Assembly: GCA_021825945.1 (NCBI GenBank)
Contig: JAKAFN010000003.1
Coordinates: 208,001-272,000 of the forward strand
Source of the DNA: Pseudomonadota bacterium
GTDB lineage: Bacteria; Pseudomonadota; Gammaproteobacteria; Burkholderiales; Burkholderiaceae_F
DNA length: 64,000 nt
Reading direction: 5' to 3'
Shown here: positions 16,891 through 26,300 of the stretch, piece by piece
How positions within the stretch are numbered: the first letter of the stretch is position 1
How the letters are laid out: each line of letters begins with the position of its first letter
The notes under the pieces: model-generated
What the model was told of the DNA's origin: nothing
Seen by the model: the letters and a program-made list of their open reading frames with translations, nothing else
Databases searched by the model: none
Translations under genes and position numbers: made by a program

Positions 16891-19583
16891 GGATCCTGCG
16901 CCTGCGCATCGAGCAACTGCGGAAATTCCGTGCGCCGATCGAGATCGGTGAGTTCGACGATGGGCTCAACCTGTTCGTCGGGCCGAATGAAGCCGGCAAG
17001 AGCACGATCGCCGCGGCGATCCGCGCGGCGTTTTTCGAGCGCCATCGCTCGGGCAGCGTCGAGGCGTTGCGGCCTTGGGGGGATTCCGCCGCATCACCGT
17101 CGATCGAAATCGACTTCACCATCGGCGGCCGTACTGCACGGCTGCGCAAGCGGTTTCTGCATCAGAGACGTTGCGAACTCGAGATCGACGGCCGCAAGCT
17201 CGATGGTGCGGATGCGGAGGACCATCTCGCGGCGATGTTGGGGTTCGGGTTTCCCGGCCGGGGGGAGAGCAATGCGAAACATTGGGGGATTCCCGGACTG
17301 CTCTGGATCGAGCAGGGGATGGCGCAGGAGATCGGTGAGCCGGTGGTCAATGCTGCGGATCACCTGAATCGCGCGCTTGGCGAGGCTTTGGGCGCGGTTG
17401 CCGGCGGCATCGGCGATGTCGTGCGCGAGCGGGTGGCCGCGGAACGCAACGCCTTGCTCACCGCCGCCCGCGGCGAGCCGCGGGGCGACTACGCGCAGGC
17501 GTTGGCCCGGGCGGATGCGCTGCGGCGCGAAGTCGAAACGCTCGAGGAGACCCTGGTTTCGTATCGCGGCAAGGTGGATCGGGTCGCGGCGCTACGCGCC
17601 GAGTACGACCACGAGGCGGCCGAACAGCCCTGGGTGGCCATGCGCGCCCAGGAGCACAAGGCGATCGCCGACCTCGAGGCCGTGGAGCGCATCCAGCGCG
17701 AATTGCGCACCGCGGACGATGGCGCGCAACAACTCGAGAAGCGGCATGTGCTGCTGCGGGAGCGCCTGGACACGTTTGCGCAGGAGGAGCGGGATTGCGC
17801 GGCGCGCGCGGCGGCGTGCGATGCCGCGCGCGCCGCGCTGCAGTCCGCGCAGGCGGCGGTCGCGTCCTGGCAAGCGCGGCGCGAGCAGGCGCAGGATCAA
17901 GTCGATGCGGCGACTGCGGCGCTGGCGCTCGCGCGCCAGGAGGACCAACGGCGTGCCCTGACGGGCCGCATCGAGGAGCTGCGCGCGCAGCGTGCCCGGG
18001 GCGAGGAGGCGCTGCGCGCAGCCGAAGCCGAGCATACGGCGGTGCTCGCCGCGCGACGGCAGGCCGCGGAGACCGAGTTGCGCGACGCGGATTGGCGATT
18101 GCTGCGCGATCGGCATGCGCAACTGCGCGAACTCGAGATCCGGTTGACCGCGGCGGCGACGCGCGTGCGCTACGACATCACGGCCGACCGGAGCATCCGC
18201 GTCGGCGAAATCGAGTGCGGCGGGGCGGGAGAGGTGCTGATCGTCGTGCCGACCGTGCTGACGGTGCCGGGCGTGGGACGTATCGTGGTCGTACCCGGTG
18301 GAGCCGACCTTGCGGAACTGCGTTCCGAGCTCGATGCGCTTCGGGTGCGTCAGAGCGCGGCGTTGCGCGCGCTCGGCATCGCATCATGGGAGGACGCGGA
18401 GGCCCGTCATCGGCAATACCACGGGCATCTGGCGGAATGCACGACGCGGGAGGCGACCTTGCGTGCGCTGGCGCCAAACGGAATCGACGTGTTGCGCGCG
18501 GCCTTGGCGGAATCGGCGATCCGCCTCCGGCAGGAGGAATCGATTCTTGCGGCGTTCCCGCCTCCTGTCGATGCGGCCGCGGACCATCCCTCGATCGCCC
18601 AAGCGGAATCGGCCGAAGCGCACGCGCGCGCCGAGCGCGATGCCGTGGCCGCGCAGTGGAACCAGGCGCGGCTCGCTGCGGCCAACGCCCAGGCCGCACT
18701 CGACGCGGCGGAACGGGAACACCGGAATTTGCAGTCGCGGCTCGATGCGCCGGATCGCGCCGCGCGCTTGCGCAAAGCGCAGGACGAATGGCAGGACGTC
18801 AACACCGAACGCGCGGCGCTGGCCCGCAAGATCGAAACGCTGCGGCAGACGATCGATGCGGCACGGCCGGAATTCCTCGCGCAGGATGCCGCGCGCTACC
18901 GCGCCAGCGCCGAAGCGGCGGAACGCGCGCAGAGCGAGCGTCGGTTCCAGATCGGTATGCTGGAATCCGAACTGGCGACCCTGGGCGCGCAGGGCCTGGA
19001 CGAGCGTCATGGCGATCTCGTGGGCGAGCATGCGCGGGCCGCCCGGCATGCCGCCGGATTGCGCCGTCGCGCCGCCGCGCTCGACCACCTGCTGGAAATG
19101 CTGGATGCCCGGCGCGCTGCGGTCGCGCAACGATTGCGTGCGCCGTTGCAGCGCCATCTCGATCGCACCGTGCAGATGCTGTTTCCGCAGGCCGCGCTCG
19201 AACTGGGCGAGGATTTTGCGCCGCGCCTGCTGGTTCGGCCCGGGATGGTGCCGGGGGCGGGTTCGGCCGAGTTTTCGTCGTTGAGTTTCGGTGCCCGCGA
19301 ACAGATGGGGGTGATCAGCCGGCTGGCGTACGCCGACCTACTCAAGGAAGCGGGACGCCCGACCTTGATCCTGCTCGACGACGCGCTGGTGCACAGCGAT
19401 GCGGCGCGCCTGGAGCGGATGAAGCGGGTGCTGTTCGATGCCGCAACGCGGCACCAGATCCTGCTGTTCTCCTGTCACCCGGAGAACTGGCGGGATCTCG
19501 GTGTGCGGCCGAGATTGGTGGACGACCTTGCCGCGAGCACGGCAACCCCCGTTCCTGCACGGGGGGCAGGAGAAATTCTCTGA
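16887..19583 (+). CDS. SMC/SbcC-like coiled-coil ATPase (YhaN type)
   Basis: 898 residues, GTG start overlapping the nuclease stop. The N-terminal half-ATPase has Walker A GPNEAGKST (about residues 32-40). The C-terminal half has the signature FSSLSFGAREQMG and the Walker B/D-loop LILLDDALVHSD. Between them are long alanine-, arginine- and glutamate-rich coiled coils. The middle of the coil is interrupted by a beta-rich stretch (about residues 428-475: YDITADRSIRVGEIE ... VPGVGRIVVVPGG) instead of a CxxC zinc hook, so dimerisation at the apex must differ from Rad50/SbcC. It is the partner of the preceding phosphoesterase. Very high GC3 and repeated EA/RA segments are normal for coiled coils here. 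Confidence 0.88.
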   Translation: MRILRLRIEQLRKFRAPIEIGEFDDGLNLFVGPNEAGKSTIAAAIRAAFFERHRSGSVEALRPWGDSAASPSIEIDFTIGGRTARLRKRFLHQRRCELEIDGRKLDGADAEDHLAAMLGFGFPGRGESNAKHWGIPGLLWIEQGMAQEIGEPVVNAADHLNRALGEALGAVAGGIGDVVRERVAAERNALLTAARGEPRGDYAQALARADALRREVETLEETLVSYRGKVDRVAALRAEYDHEAAEQPWVAMRAQEHKAIADLEAVERIQRELRTADDGAQQLEKRHVLLRERLDTFAQEERDCAARAAACDAARAALQSAQAAVASWQARREQAQDQVDAATAALALARQEDQRRALTGRIEELRAQRARGEEALRAAEAEHTAVLAARRQAAETELRDADWRLLRDRHAQLRELEIRLTAAATRVRYDITADRSIRVGEIECGGAGEVLIVVPTVLTVPGVGRIVVVPGGADLAELRSELDALRVRQSAALRALGIASWEDAEARHRQYHGHLAECTTREATLRALAPNGIDVLRAALAESAIRLRQEESILAAFPPPVDAAADHPSIAQAESAEAHARAERDAVAAQWNQARLAAANAQAALDAAEREHRNLQSRLDAPDRAARLRKAQDEWQDVNTERAALARKIETLRQTIDAARPEFLAQDAARYRASAEAAERAQSERRFQIGMLESELATLGAQGLDERHGDLVGEHARAARHAAGLRRRAAALDHLLEMLDARRAAVAQRLRAPLQRHLDRTVQMLFPQAALELGEDFAPRLLVRPGMVPGAGSAEFSSLSFGAREQMGVISRLAYADLLKEAGRPTLILLDDALVHSDAARLERMKRVLFDAATRHQILLFSCHPENWRDLGVRPRLVDDLAASTATPVPARGAGEIL

Positions 19584-19615
19584 CGGTTCATCGCAAGCGC
19601 CGCAAGCGCCCACTC

Positions 19616-19665
19616 CGTCATCGCGAGACCCGCAGGGCCGTGGCGATCCTGCGGGTCGTCTGGAG
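19616..19665 (+). repeat. REP-doublet repeat, partial copy B (left half)
   Basis: CGTCATCGCGAGACCCGCAG and on to GTGGCGATCC matches the left half of the 78-bp element. The right half is missing; the sequence runs directly into the end of the HU gene, so the element seems truncated. Confidence 0.75.
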
Positions 19666-19670
19666 GACGC

Positions 19671-19973
19671 TTACTTCGCGCGTCGACGGGCCGCGGCCTT
19701 CGGATCGACGGCGTCCTTGAATCCTGCGCCGGCCAGGAACTTCGGCACCTTACGTGCGGGGATCTTGACCGCTTCGCCGGTGGCCGGATTGCGGCCCTTG
19801 CGTGCGCCACGGGACGTCTGCTTGAACGTGCCGAACCCGACGATGCCGACCGTGCCGCCCTTCTTGACCACGCCGACGATCGTGTCGGTGACGGTCTTCA
19901 GGATCCGCTCCGCCTGGGCGCGGGACAGATCATGTTCCTGGGCGATTTTTTCAGCGAGTTCGAGACGATTCAT
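19671..19973 (-). CDS. HU-family nucleoid DNA-binding protein
   Basis: 100 residues. HU bends and compacts DNA as a dimer. The ATG at 19973 is preferred over that at 19982 because AAGGA sits 8 bases upstream of it and overlaps the earlier ATG. The sequence has the family pattern: helices MNRLELAEKIAQEHDLSRAQAERIL, the strand VGIVGFGTF, and the DNA-intercalating arm ARKGRNPATGEAVKIPARKVPKF. The C-terminal tail is lysine/arginine rich (PKAAARRRAK), a short basic extension seen in some betaproteobacteria. A possible promoter (TTGATG, 15 bp, TACACT on the minus strand, 20028 to 20002) lies between this gene and hflC. Confidence 0.94.
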   Translation of the reverse strand: MNRLELAEKIAQEHDLSRAQAERILKTVTDTIVGVVKKGGTVGIVGFGTFKQTSRGARKGRNPATGEAVKIPARKVPKFLAGAGFKDAVDPKAAARRRAK

Positions 19974-20029
19974 GACGGGCATCCTTTCGATGAAAACGCG
20001 GAGTGTACGCGAAGCGATTCGACATCAAA

Positions 20030-20941
20030 TCATTGGGCGGCGGTCCGCGATTTGCCGCCATGCGCCGTTGCTCCGGCCGATCCCTTGTCGAAATACCGCA
20101 GCAGATCGGAATTCGGCGATAGCATGAGCGTGGGCGTCGAGTCGGCGAGCGAGCCCTGGTAGGTTCGCAACGCCCGATAGAACTTGTAGAACGCCGGATC
20201 CTTGCCGTAGGCCTGGGCGTAGATGCGTGTCGCCTGGGCATCCCCCTCGCCGTGGATGGTCAGCGCCTGCTTCTGCGCTTCGGACAGAATCACCGTGCGT
20301 TCGCGGTCGGCTTTGGCCTCGATCTCCTGCTGCCACTGAATCCCTTGCGCGCGCAGCTCCTTTGCCATCCGGTTGCGTTCCGACTTCATGCGGTCGTAGA
20401 TCGCCTGACTGGTTTCCGGGGGGAGGTCGGCCCGGCGCAAGCGCACGTCGGTCACCGTCACGCCGAGCGCGAGGGAGCGTGCCGCCGACTCCGTCAGGAT
20501 CGCCATCGTCGCCTTCACCCGCTCGGGGGTGAGAAGGGATGTCAGCGGCACCTGGCCAAGGGAGCGCCGGGTCGCGGAACTGATGATCTGCGAGAGCTGC
20601 GCCTGGCCTTGCGTGATGGTCTGCACCGATTGGTAGTAGAGCAGCGGATCGGTGATCCGGTAGCGCGCATACACCTGCACCAGCAGGCGCTTCTGGTCGC
20701 CGAGGATGACTTGTTCGAGCGGCGGCTCGAGGTGGAGCAGGCGTGCGTCGTAGTACACGACCGAGTCGATCAGCGGCATTTTCCAGTGCAGGCCGGGGCT
20801 ATGCACCGCGCGCACCGGCTTGCCCAGACGCACCACGAGCGCCTCCTCGGTCTGGTTCACCGTATACAGCGAAAGGAAGGCCAGCACGCCGATACCGGCG
20901 GTCGCCCACAACACCGCGCGATGGAACGGAATCGACGTCAT
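20030..20941 (-). CDS. hflC: HflC, modulator of FtsH protease
   Basis: 303 residues with one N-terminal membrane anchor (AVLWATAGIGVLAFLSLYTV) and a periplasmic SPFH/band-7 domain (EEALVVRLGKPVRAVHSPGLHWKMP). With HflK it forms a cage around the FtsH protease in the inner membrane and restrains it. Coiled-coil segment ERNRMAKELRAQGIQWQQEIEAKADRE and ALTIHGEGDAQATRIYAQAYGKDPAFYKFYRAL are strongly conserved in HflC. Start ATG overlaps the hflK stop (ATGA). The usual betaproteobacterial neighbours (hfq, hflX, hisZ, purA) are absent; HU is downstream instead. Confidence 0.95.
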   Translation of the reverse strand: MTSIPFHRAVLWATAGIGVLAFLSLYTVNQTEEALVVRLGKPVRAVHSPGLHWKMPLIDSVVYYDARLLHLEPPLEQVILGDQKRLLVQVYARYRITDPLLYYQSVQTITQGQAQLSQIISSATRRSLGQVPLTSLLTPERVKATMAILTESAARSLALGVTVTDVRLRRADLPPETSQAIYDRMKSERNRMAKELRAQGIQWQQEIEAKADRERTVILSEAQKQALTIHGEGDAQATRIYAQAYGKDPAFYKFYRALRTYQGSLADSTPTLMLSPNSDLLRYFDKGSAGATAHGGKSRTAAQ

Positions 20942-22125
20942 TGCCCGCCTCCGGAACCGGAGGCCGAACCGGCGCCCGAACCGTTGCCCGCCGTCGGCGC
21001 ATTTTGGCCCGCACCGGTACCGGGAAGCCGACTGGGCGCCACCGGCATGTATGGAACGACGCTCCCCAGCCCCTTGCCGGAGGTGTCGACGATGACTTTT
21101 CCCGACTTCTTCAACAGTTGATCCATGCTGTCCAGATACATGCGCCAGGCCGTCACGTCCTTGGCCTGCCGGTAGGCGTTGTATACCGCGAGGAAGCGCT
21201 GCGCCTCCCCCTGGGCCATATTCACCACCTGGGCCTGGTAGGCCTCGGCATCCTGCACGATGCGCACCGCCTGCCCGCGCGCCTGCGGCAGGATCGAGTT
21301 GGCGTACGCCTCGGCGTTGTTGCGCGAGCGGACCTGGTCGGCCTTGGCGCGCTGCACGTCGTTGAAGGCATCGATGACTGCGCTGGGCGGGTCGACGCGT
21401 TGGAGTTGTACCTGCAGGATGAGGATGCCGGCATGATAGCCGTCGAGGATCTGTTGGGTGAGGTCCTGCGCCTTCTGCGCGATCTCCATGCGCTTGTCCG
21501 ACAGCGCCGCCTGGATGGGGTACTGGCTGATGGTCTGGTGCATGGCGCTTTGCGCCGCCAAGCTCACCGTCTGCACCGGATCCTGGATGTTGAAGAGATA
21601 GTCTTTCGCGCTTTTGATTCGCCAGAAGATGGTGTAGTTGGCGAGCACCACGTTCTCGTCGCCGGTGAGCATCTGGTACGCGACGTCCGTCTGCGAGAGT
21701 CCCACGGCCGGCGCCCCGCCGATCGACGGCAGGGGGATGATGATCGTCGGTGTGCCGGCCGGGGCCTTGTTCATCACCCCCAGGATCAATTGGTGCACCT
21801 GGGTGACGGCCGGCTCGAGCACCGTTTCGACCGGGAAGGGAAGGTGGTAATGCAGGCCCGGTCCCGTGGTTTCGACCCACTTTCCGAAGCGCAGGACGAC
21901 GCCCTGCTGGTTCGGATTGACGCGATAGACGCCGGAGACGACCCACGCGGCGATGAGGATGCCGACCACGAGATGCCGCCCTTTGCCGGCCCAGCCGAGG
22001 GATTGCAGGACGGATTGGACCGCGGCGGAGACGCCGCGGAACACGAGAACGACCCGGGGCGTCGGCGTCTCGATATCGGGCGGCGTCGCTTCTGGGGTTT
22101 CGGAGTCGGGGGCGCTTGCTTGCAT
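20938..22125 (-). CDS. hflK: HflK, modulator of FtsH protease
   Basis: 395 residues. Partner of HflC. A cytoplasmic proline- and glutamate-rich N-terminus leads to one membrane segment (HLVVGILIAAWVVSGVYRV), then the SPFH domain (NPNQQGVVLRFGKWVETTGPGLHYHLPFPVE). The characteristic HflK segments TGDENVVLANYTIFWRIK, ILDGYHAGILILQVQLQRVDPP and RSRNNAEAYANSILPQARG are present. The tail is a low-complexity Gly/Ser stretch (GNGSGAGSASGSGGGQ). The gene upstream is terC, 24 bases away and on the same strand, so the three are likely one operon. Confidence 0.95.
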   Translation of the reverse strand: MQASAPDSETPEATPPDIETPTPRVVLVFRGVSAAVQSVLQSLGWAGKGRHLVVGILIAAWVVSGVYRVNPNQQGVVLRFGKWVETTGPGLHYHLPFPVETVLEPAVTQVHQLILGVMNKAPAGTPTIIIPLPSIGGAPAVGLSQTDVAYQMLTGDENVVLANYTIFWRIKSAKDYLFNIQDPVQTVSLAAQSAMHQTISQYPIQAALSDKRMEIAQKAQDLTQQILDGYHAGILILQVQLQRVDPPSAVIDAFNDVQRAKADQVRSRNNAEAYANSILPQARGQAVRIVQDAEAYQAQVVNMAQGEAQRFLAVYNAYRQAKDVTAWRMYLDSMDQLLKKSGKVIVDTSGKGLGSVVPYMPVAPSRLPGTGAGQNAPTAGNGSGAGSASGSGGGQ

Positions 22126-22149
22126 CAGGATCGTTCCGGGTTCAAGGGG

Positions 22150-23289
22150 TTACGGGCGAACCGCCTTCCAGACAAAAAACAGGATCATGCCAAGAAATAG
22201 CAGCACGGGGATCGCGATCCCGGCCATGATGGCCAGATCCATCCGGGAGAGTTTTTTGGGGAGGGTGGTGGCGGACGCCGGTTGCGGATCCGGCGCCGGG
22301 CCGTCGTCCCGCCGTTCCTCCGGCAACGGAGCCGTGGCGCGGAAGGGGTGGGCCCCGGCGTTTTTTTTCGCACGTTCCCCCTCGCCCTCGCCCGCTTGCG
22401 GGAGCGGGAGCGGGGGCGGGGGCGGGGGCGGGGGCGGGGGCGGGGGCGGATCGTCCGCCGGCATCGCCGACGTCACCTCGGGACTTCCGGTCTCCGCCGC
22501 CGGCGGCGGAGGGGGCATATCGCCTTCCCGGTTTGCGGGAGCGGCGGGAATCGCTTCGGCTTTCCCGCTCCCCCGGGCGGGGGGAGCAGGCGAGGGTTCG
22601 GGACGATCGCCCGGTTCGCGTCGCAGTCGGCGCGCCTGCCCGAGGACGTAGAGCACGCCCAGCACCGGCGCTGCGACCACCAAGCCCCAGGATGTGGTGT
22701 TGAGCGTCGCCGCATAGGCGGGGTCCGAAACCGCGGTGCGCCCGGCGATCCAGCCCAGCAGTCCGCCGCCCGCCCGGATCAGGAACGGGTAGGCGTCGAG
22801 CAGTCGCGAGATGAGGACACTCGACACGAGCAACACGGGAATGCTGCCGACCAGACCCAGCACCAGGAACCACACATGACCTTCCGCGGCGGCGGCGACC
22901 GCGAGGACGTTGTCCAGGCTCATCACCAGGTCGGCGCTCACGATGATGGCGATGGCTTTGCCGAGTCCGGCCGCCGCACTGCGGGCTTTCATCGATTGCC
23001 GGGCATCATCGTCCTCGTTGAGCAGCGAAATGCCGATCCATAGCAGCGCCAGCGCGCCGGCGAGTTTCAGGTAGGGGACCCGCAGCACGACGGTGGCGAG
23101 GAGGGTGAGGATGACGCGGAAGAAGATCGCCGCAAAGGTGCCGAGGACCATCGCCCGACGGCGGACATCCGACGGCAGGTGGGCGCAGGCCATCGCGATG
23201 ACCAGTGCGTTGTCGCCGCTCAGCAGCAGATCGATCAAGGTGATCTGCAGGATGGGAGCGATGTAGTCGAAGCTCGATAAAAAGTCCAC
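22150..23289 (-). CDS. TerC/YjbE-family membrane protein with a repeat-derived proline-rich tail
   Basis: 379 residues from GTG 23289 (MDFLSSFDYIAPILQITLI). The first 220 or so residues are the TerC domain: seven hydrophobic segments, with the paired acidic motifs IDLLLSGDNALVIAMA and SADLVMSLDNVLAVA that characterise the family, thought to handle metal ions (manganese export in YkoY/Alx relatives). Family members usually end there. Here about 150 residues follow: repeat-derived PSPAPPARGSGK, a run of about 13 prolines from a hexanucleotide repeat, PLPLPQAGEGEGER, and finally a membrane helix (LAIMAGIAIPVLLFLGMILFFV). The extra helix and tail are not part of any TerC I know. It probably heads the terC-hflK-hflC unit. 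Confidence 0.85.
   Translation of the reverse strand: MDFLSSFDYIAPILQITLIDLLLSGDNALVIAMACAHLPSDVRRRAMVLGTFAAIFFRVILTLLATVVLRVPYLKLAGALALLWIGISLLNEDDDARQSMKARSAAAGLGKAIAIIVSADLVMSLDNVLAVAAAAEGHVWFLVLGLVGSIPVLLVSSVLISRLLDAYPFLIRAGGGLLGWIAGRTAVSDPAYAATLNTTSWGLVVAAPVLGVLYVLGQARRLRREPGDRPEPSPAPPARGSGKAEAIPAAPANREGDMPPPPPAAETGSPEVTSAMPADDPPPPPPPPPPPPPLPLPQAGEGEGERAKKNAGAHPFRATAPLPEERRDDGPAPDPQPASATTLPKKLSRMDLAIMAGIAIPVLLFLGMILFFVWKAVRP
22391..22402. repeat. GC-rich hairpin repeat (family 2) in terC, copy 1
   Basis: CCCGC-TT-GCGGG, continuing into the hexamer array. On the coding (minus) strand it is read as PLPLPQAGEGEGER, the same kind of peptide as the tilS insertion. Confidence 0.6.
22399..22446. 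repeat. Hexanucleotide tandem repeat (CGGGRG)8 in terC
   Basis: Two CGGGAG units (22399-22410) followed by six perfect CGGGGG units (22411-22446). On the minus strand each perfect unit encodes two prolines. The period is a multiple of three, so changes in copy number lengthen or shorten the proline run without a frameshift. Strings of five Gs could also form G-quadruplexes. Confidence 0.9.
22567..22587. repeat. GC-rich hairpin repeat (family 2) in terC, copy 2
   Basis: GCTCCCCC (22567-22574), loop GGGC, then GGGGGAGC (22580-22587). Translated on the minus strand as PSPAPPARGSGK. It marks the junction between the TerC domain and the extra tail. Confidence 0.6.
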
Positions 23290-23378
23290 GCTGCCTGTCC
23301 GACGAACGTTGCCGCTTCGCGGATGTCCGCGGGATCGATCCCGCCCAAACCCCGGATGGTAACAGCCTGGTAACGGCC

Positions 23379-23384
23379 TACAAT
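23379..23384 (+). promoter_or_regulatory. Possible dnaE -10 element, near-leaderless
   Basis: TACAAT matches the -10 consensus in five of six positions and ends only 8 bases before the dnaE ATG at 23393. Initiation about 7 bases downstream would give a leader of one or two bases. No good -35 is visible. The region is shared with the divergent terC gene. Confidence 0.35.
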
Positions 23385-23392
23385 CCGCCCCC

Positions 23393-26300
23393 ATGTCCGC
23401 CGGCTTCATCCACCTCCGCGTCCACTCCGAATTTTCCATCGTCGACGGTCTGACCCGCATCGACGATCTCGTTCGTGCCGCCGCAGCGGATGGGCAGGGC
23501 GCCGTCGCCCTGACGGACAGCGCGAACCTGTTCGGCGCGGTCCGGTTCTACAGCGCGGCGCGCAAGGCCGGCGTCAAGCCCATCCTGGGGTGCGACGCCT
23601 GGGTCGAAAACCCCGCCGACCGCGACCAGCCGCACCGCCTGCTGCTGCTGGTGCAGGACCGCGAGGGCTATCTTCGGTTGTGCCGCCTCATTTCCCGCGC
23701 CTGGCTTGAAAATCAGCATCTGAACCGCGCGATGATGCGGCCCGAATGGTTCGAAAGCGAGGGGACCGACGGCCTGATCGCGCTCTCCGGCGCCGCGGCG
23801 GGCGAAGTCGGGGCGGCGCTGTGTTCCGGACAGGCCGAGGTGGCGGCGGCGGCGGCGCAACGCCTGGCGGCCCGGTTCCCCGGGCGGTTCTATCTGGAGG
23901 TGCAGCGCGCCGGCCGGCCCTATGATGAACCGTGCTGCCGCGCCACGGCGGCGCTGGCCGTGCGGATGGGGCTGCCGCTGGTCGCCACCCACCCGGTGCA
24001 GTTTCTCCGCGCCGAGGATTTTCGTGCCCATGAGGCGCGGGTGTGCATCGCCGAGGGCCGGACCCTTGCGGATCCCCGGCGCCCGCGCAACTTCACGGCG
24101 GAGCAGGTGTTCCTGTCGGCGGCGCAAATGCACGAACGTTTTGCCGATCTGCCCACGGCGATCGACAACGCGGTCGAGATCGCGCGCCGCTGCAATCTGC
24201 AACTCCAATTGGGAAAGCCGAGGCTGCCCGATTACCCGACGCCGCCCGGCGTGTCGCTCGATCAGCATTGCCGCGACCTTTCCCAGGCGGGTCTGATGCG
24301 CCGCCTCGAGGCGCTGTATCCCGATGCGGCGCTGCGCGACGTCAAGCGGCCGGAGTACGAAGCGCGACTGGAGATGGAACTCACGACCATCGCCAAGATG
24401 GGGTTCTCCGGCTACTTCCTCATCGTCGCCGACTTCATCAACTGGGCGAAGGGCAATGGCGTTCCGGTCGGTCCCGGCCGCGGTTCGGGCGCCGGCTCCC
24501 TCGTCGCCTACGCGCTGGGCATCACCGATCTCGACCCCTTGCGCTACGACCTGCTCTTCGAGCGGTTTCTCAATCCCGAGCGGGTGTCGATGCCCGACTT
24601 CGACATCGACTTCTGCCAGGACGGGCGCGATCGGGTCATCGACTACGTCAAGCGCAAGTACGGTGCCGACGCCGTGTCGCAGATCGCCACGTTCGGTACC
24701 CTCGGAGCCAAGGCAGTGGTACGGGATGCCGGCCGCGTACTCGACATGCCCTACACCAAGTGCGACTTCCTCTCCAAGCTGATCCCGCACAATCCGGCGG
24801 ATCCCTGGACGCTCGAACGTGCGCTGCGCGAGGAACCGGCATTCGCCGAGGCCGTCGGCGGCGACGAGGAAGCCGGTGAAATCGTCGAACTCGCCCGGCC
24901 GCTGGAGGGGTTGGTGCGTAACGTCGGCATGCACGCGGGCGGGGTGCTCATCGCGCCCGGCCGGCTCACCGACTTTTGTCCGCTGTATTGCGCGCAGGGC
25001 ACCGAGGCGGTAGTGAGCCAGTTCGACAAGGACGACGTCGAGAAGGCAGGCCTGGTCAAGTTCGACTTCCTGGGACTGACCACGCTCACCATCCTGGCGC
25101 TCGCCGTGCGGTACGTGCGCGAACTCGATCCGGAAAGCACGTTTTCCCTCGAAACGATTCCGCTCGACGATCCGGCGGTTTTCGAGTTGTTCCGCGTCGG
25201 GAACACCACCGCGATCTTCCAGTTTGAATCGCGTGGCATGCGCGACCTGCTCAAGCGCGCCAAGCCCGACCGTTTCGACGACCTCATCGCCTTGAATGCG
25301 CTGTTCCGGCCGGGGCCGATGGACCTGATCCCGGAGTTCTGTGACCGCAAGCACGGCAAGCGTGCGCATTACCTGGATCCGCGGCTGGAACCGATCCTGG
25401 GGTCGACCTACGGCATCATGGTGTATCAGGAGCAGGTGATGCAGATCGCGCAGGCGATCGGCGGCTACTCGCTGGGCGCCGCCGACCTGCTGCGCCGCGC
25501 AATGGGGAAGAAGAAGCCCGAGGAGATGGCCGAGCACCGGACGATCTTCGTCGAGGGCGCGGCGAAGAACGGGGTGCCGGAGAAGGCCGCCACGGAACTC
25601 TTCGATCTCATGGAGAAGTTTGCCGGGTACGGTTTCAACAAGTCGCACGCCGCAGCCTATTCCTACGTCGCATACCAGACGGCCTACTGCAAGGTGCATC
25701 ATCCGGCCGCGTTCTTCGCCGCCAACTTGTCGACGGTGATGGACGACACCGACAAGGTGCAGGATCTCGTCGCCGATGCCCGCGCCGGCGGCCTGACGAT
25801 TCTCCCTCCCGACGTCAATCTTGGTGCATACCGGTTCGTTCCGGTGGATACCGCGACCATCCGCTATGGTCTTGGCGCGATCAAAGGGACGGGGCAGGCG
25901 GCGATCGAGTCGATCGTTGCCTTGCGGACGGCCGGCGCGTTCACGAGTCTCGCCGATTTCTGCGCGCGCATCGACAAGCAGCGGGTCAACCGCAGGGTCA
26001 TCGAGGCGCTGATCCGCGCGGGCGCGTTCGACGACCTCGACGACGATCGTGCCCGTCTGCTCGCCGTTTTGGGCCCGACCCTGGAAGCGGCCGAGCACGC
26101 GCTGGCGCACGCCGGGCAGGAGAGCCTTTTCGGAGATGCCGCGCCCGGGGCCGCAGGCGATGCCGCGATGACCATCGACGTTCCGTATACGCCATGGAGC
26201 GAGCGCGAGCGCCTCGCCAACGAGCGCGGCGCACTGGGGTTCTGCTTCAGCGGCCACCTCTTCACCGAATTCGAGGAGGAGGCGCGGCGCATTGCACCCA

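Noticed and set aside
22412..23043. Frames with 'RGRGRGRGR' on the plus strand opposite terC
   Set aside because: A translation of the hexamer array on the non-coding strand; the TerC domain fixes the coding strand.
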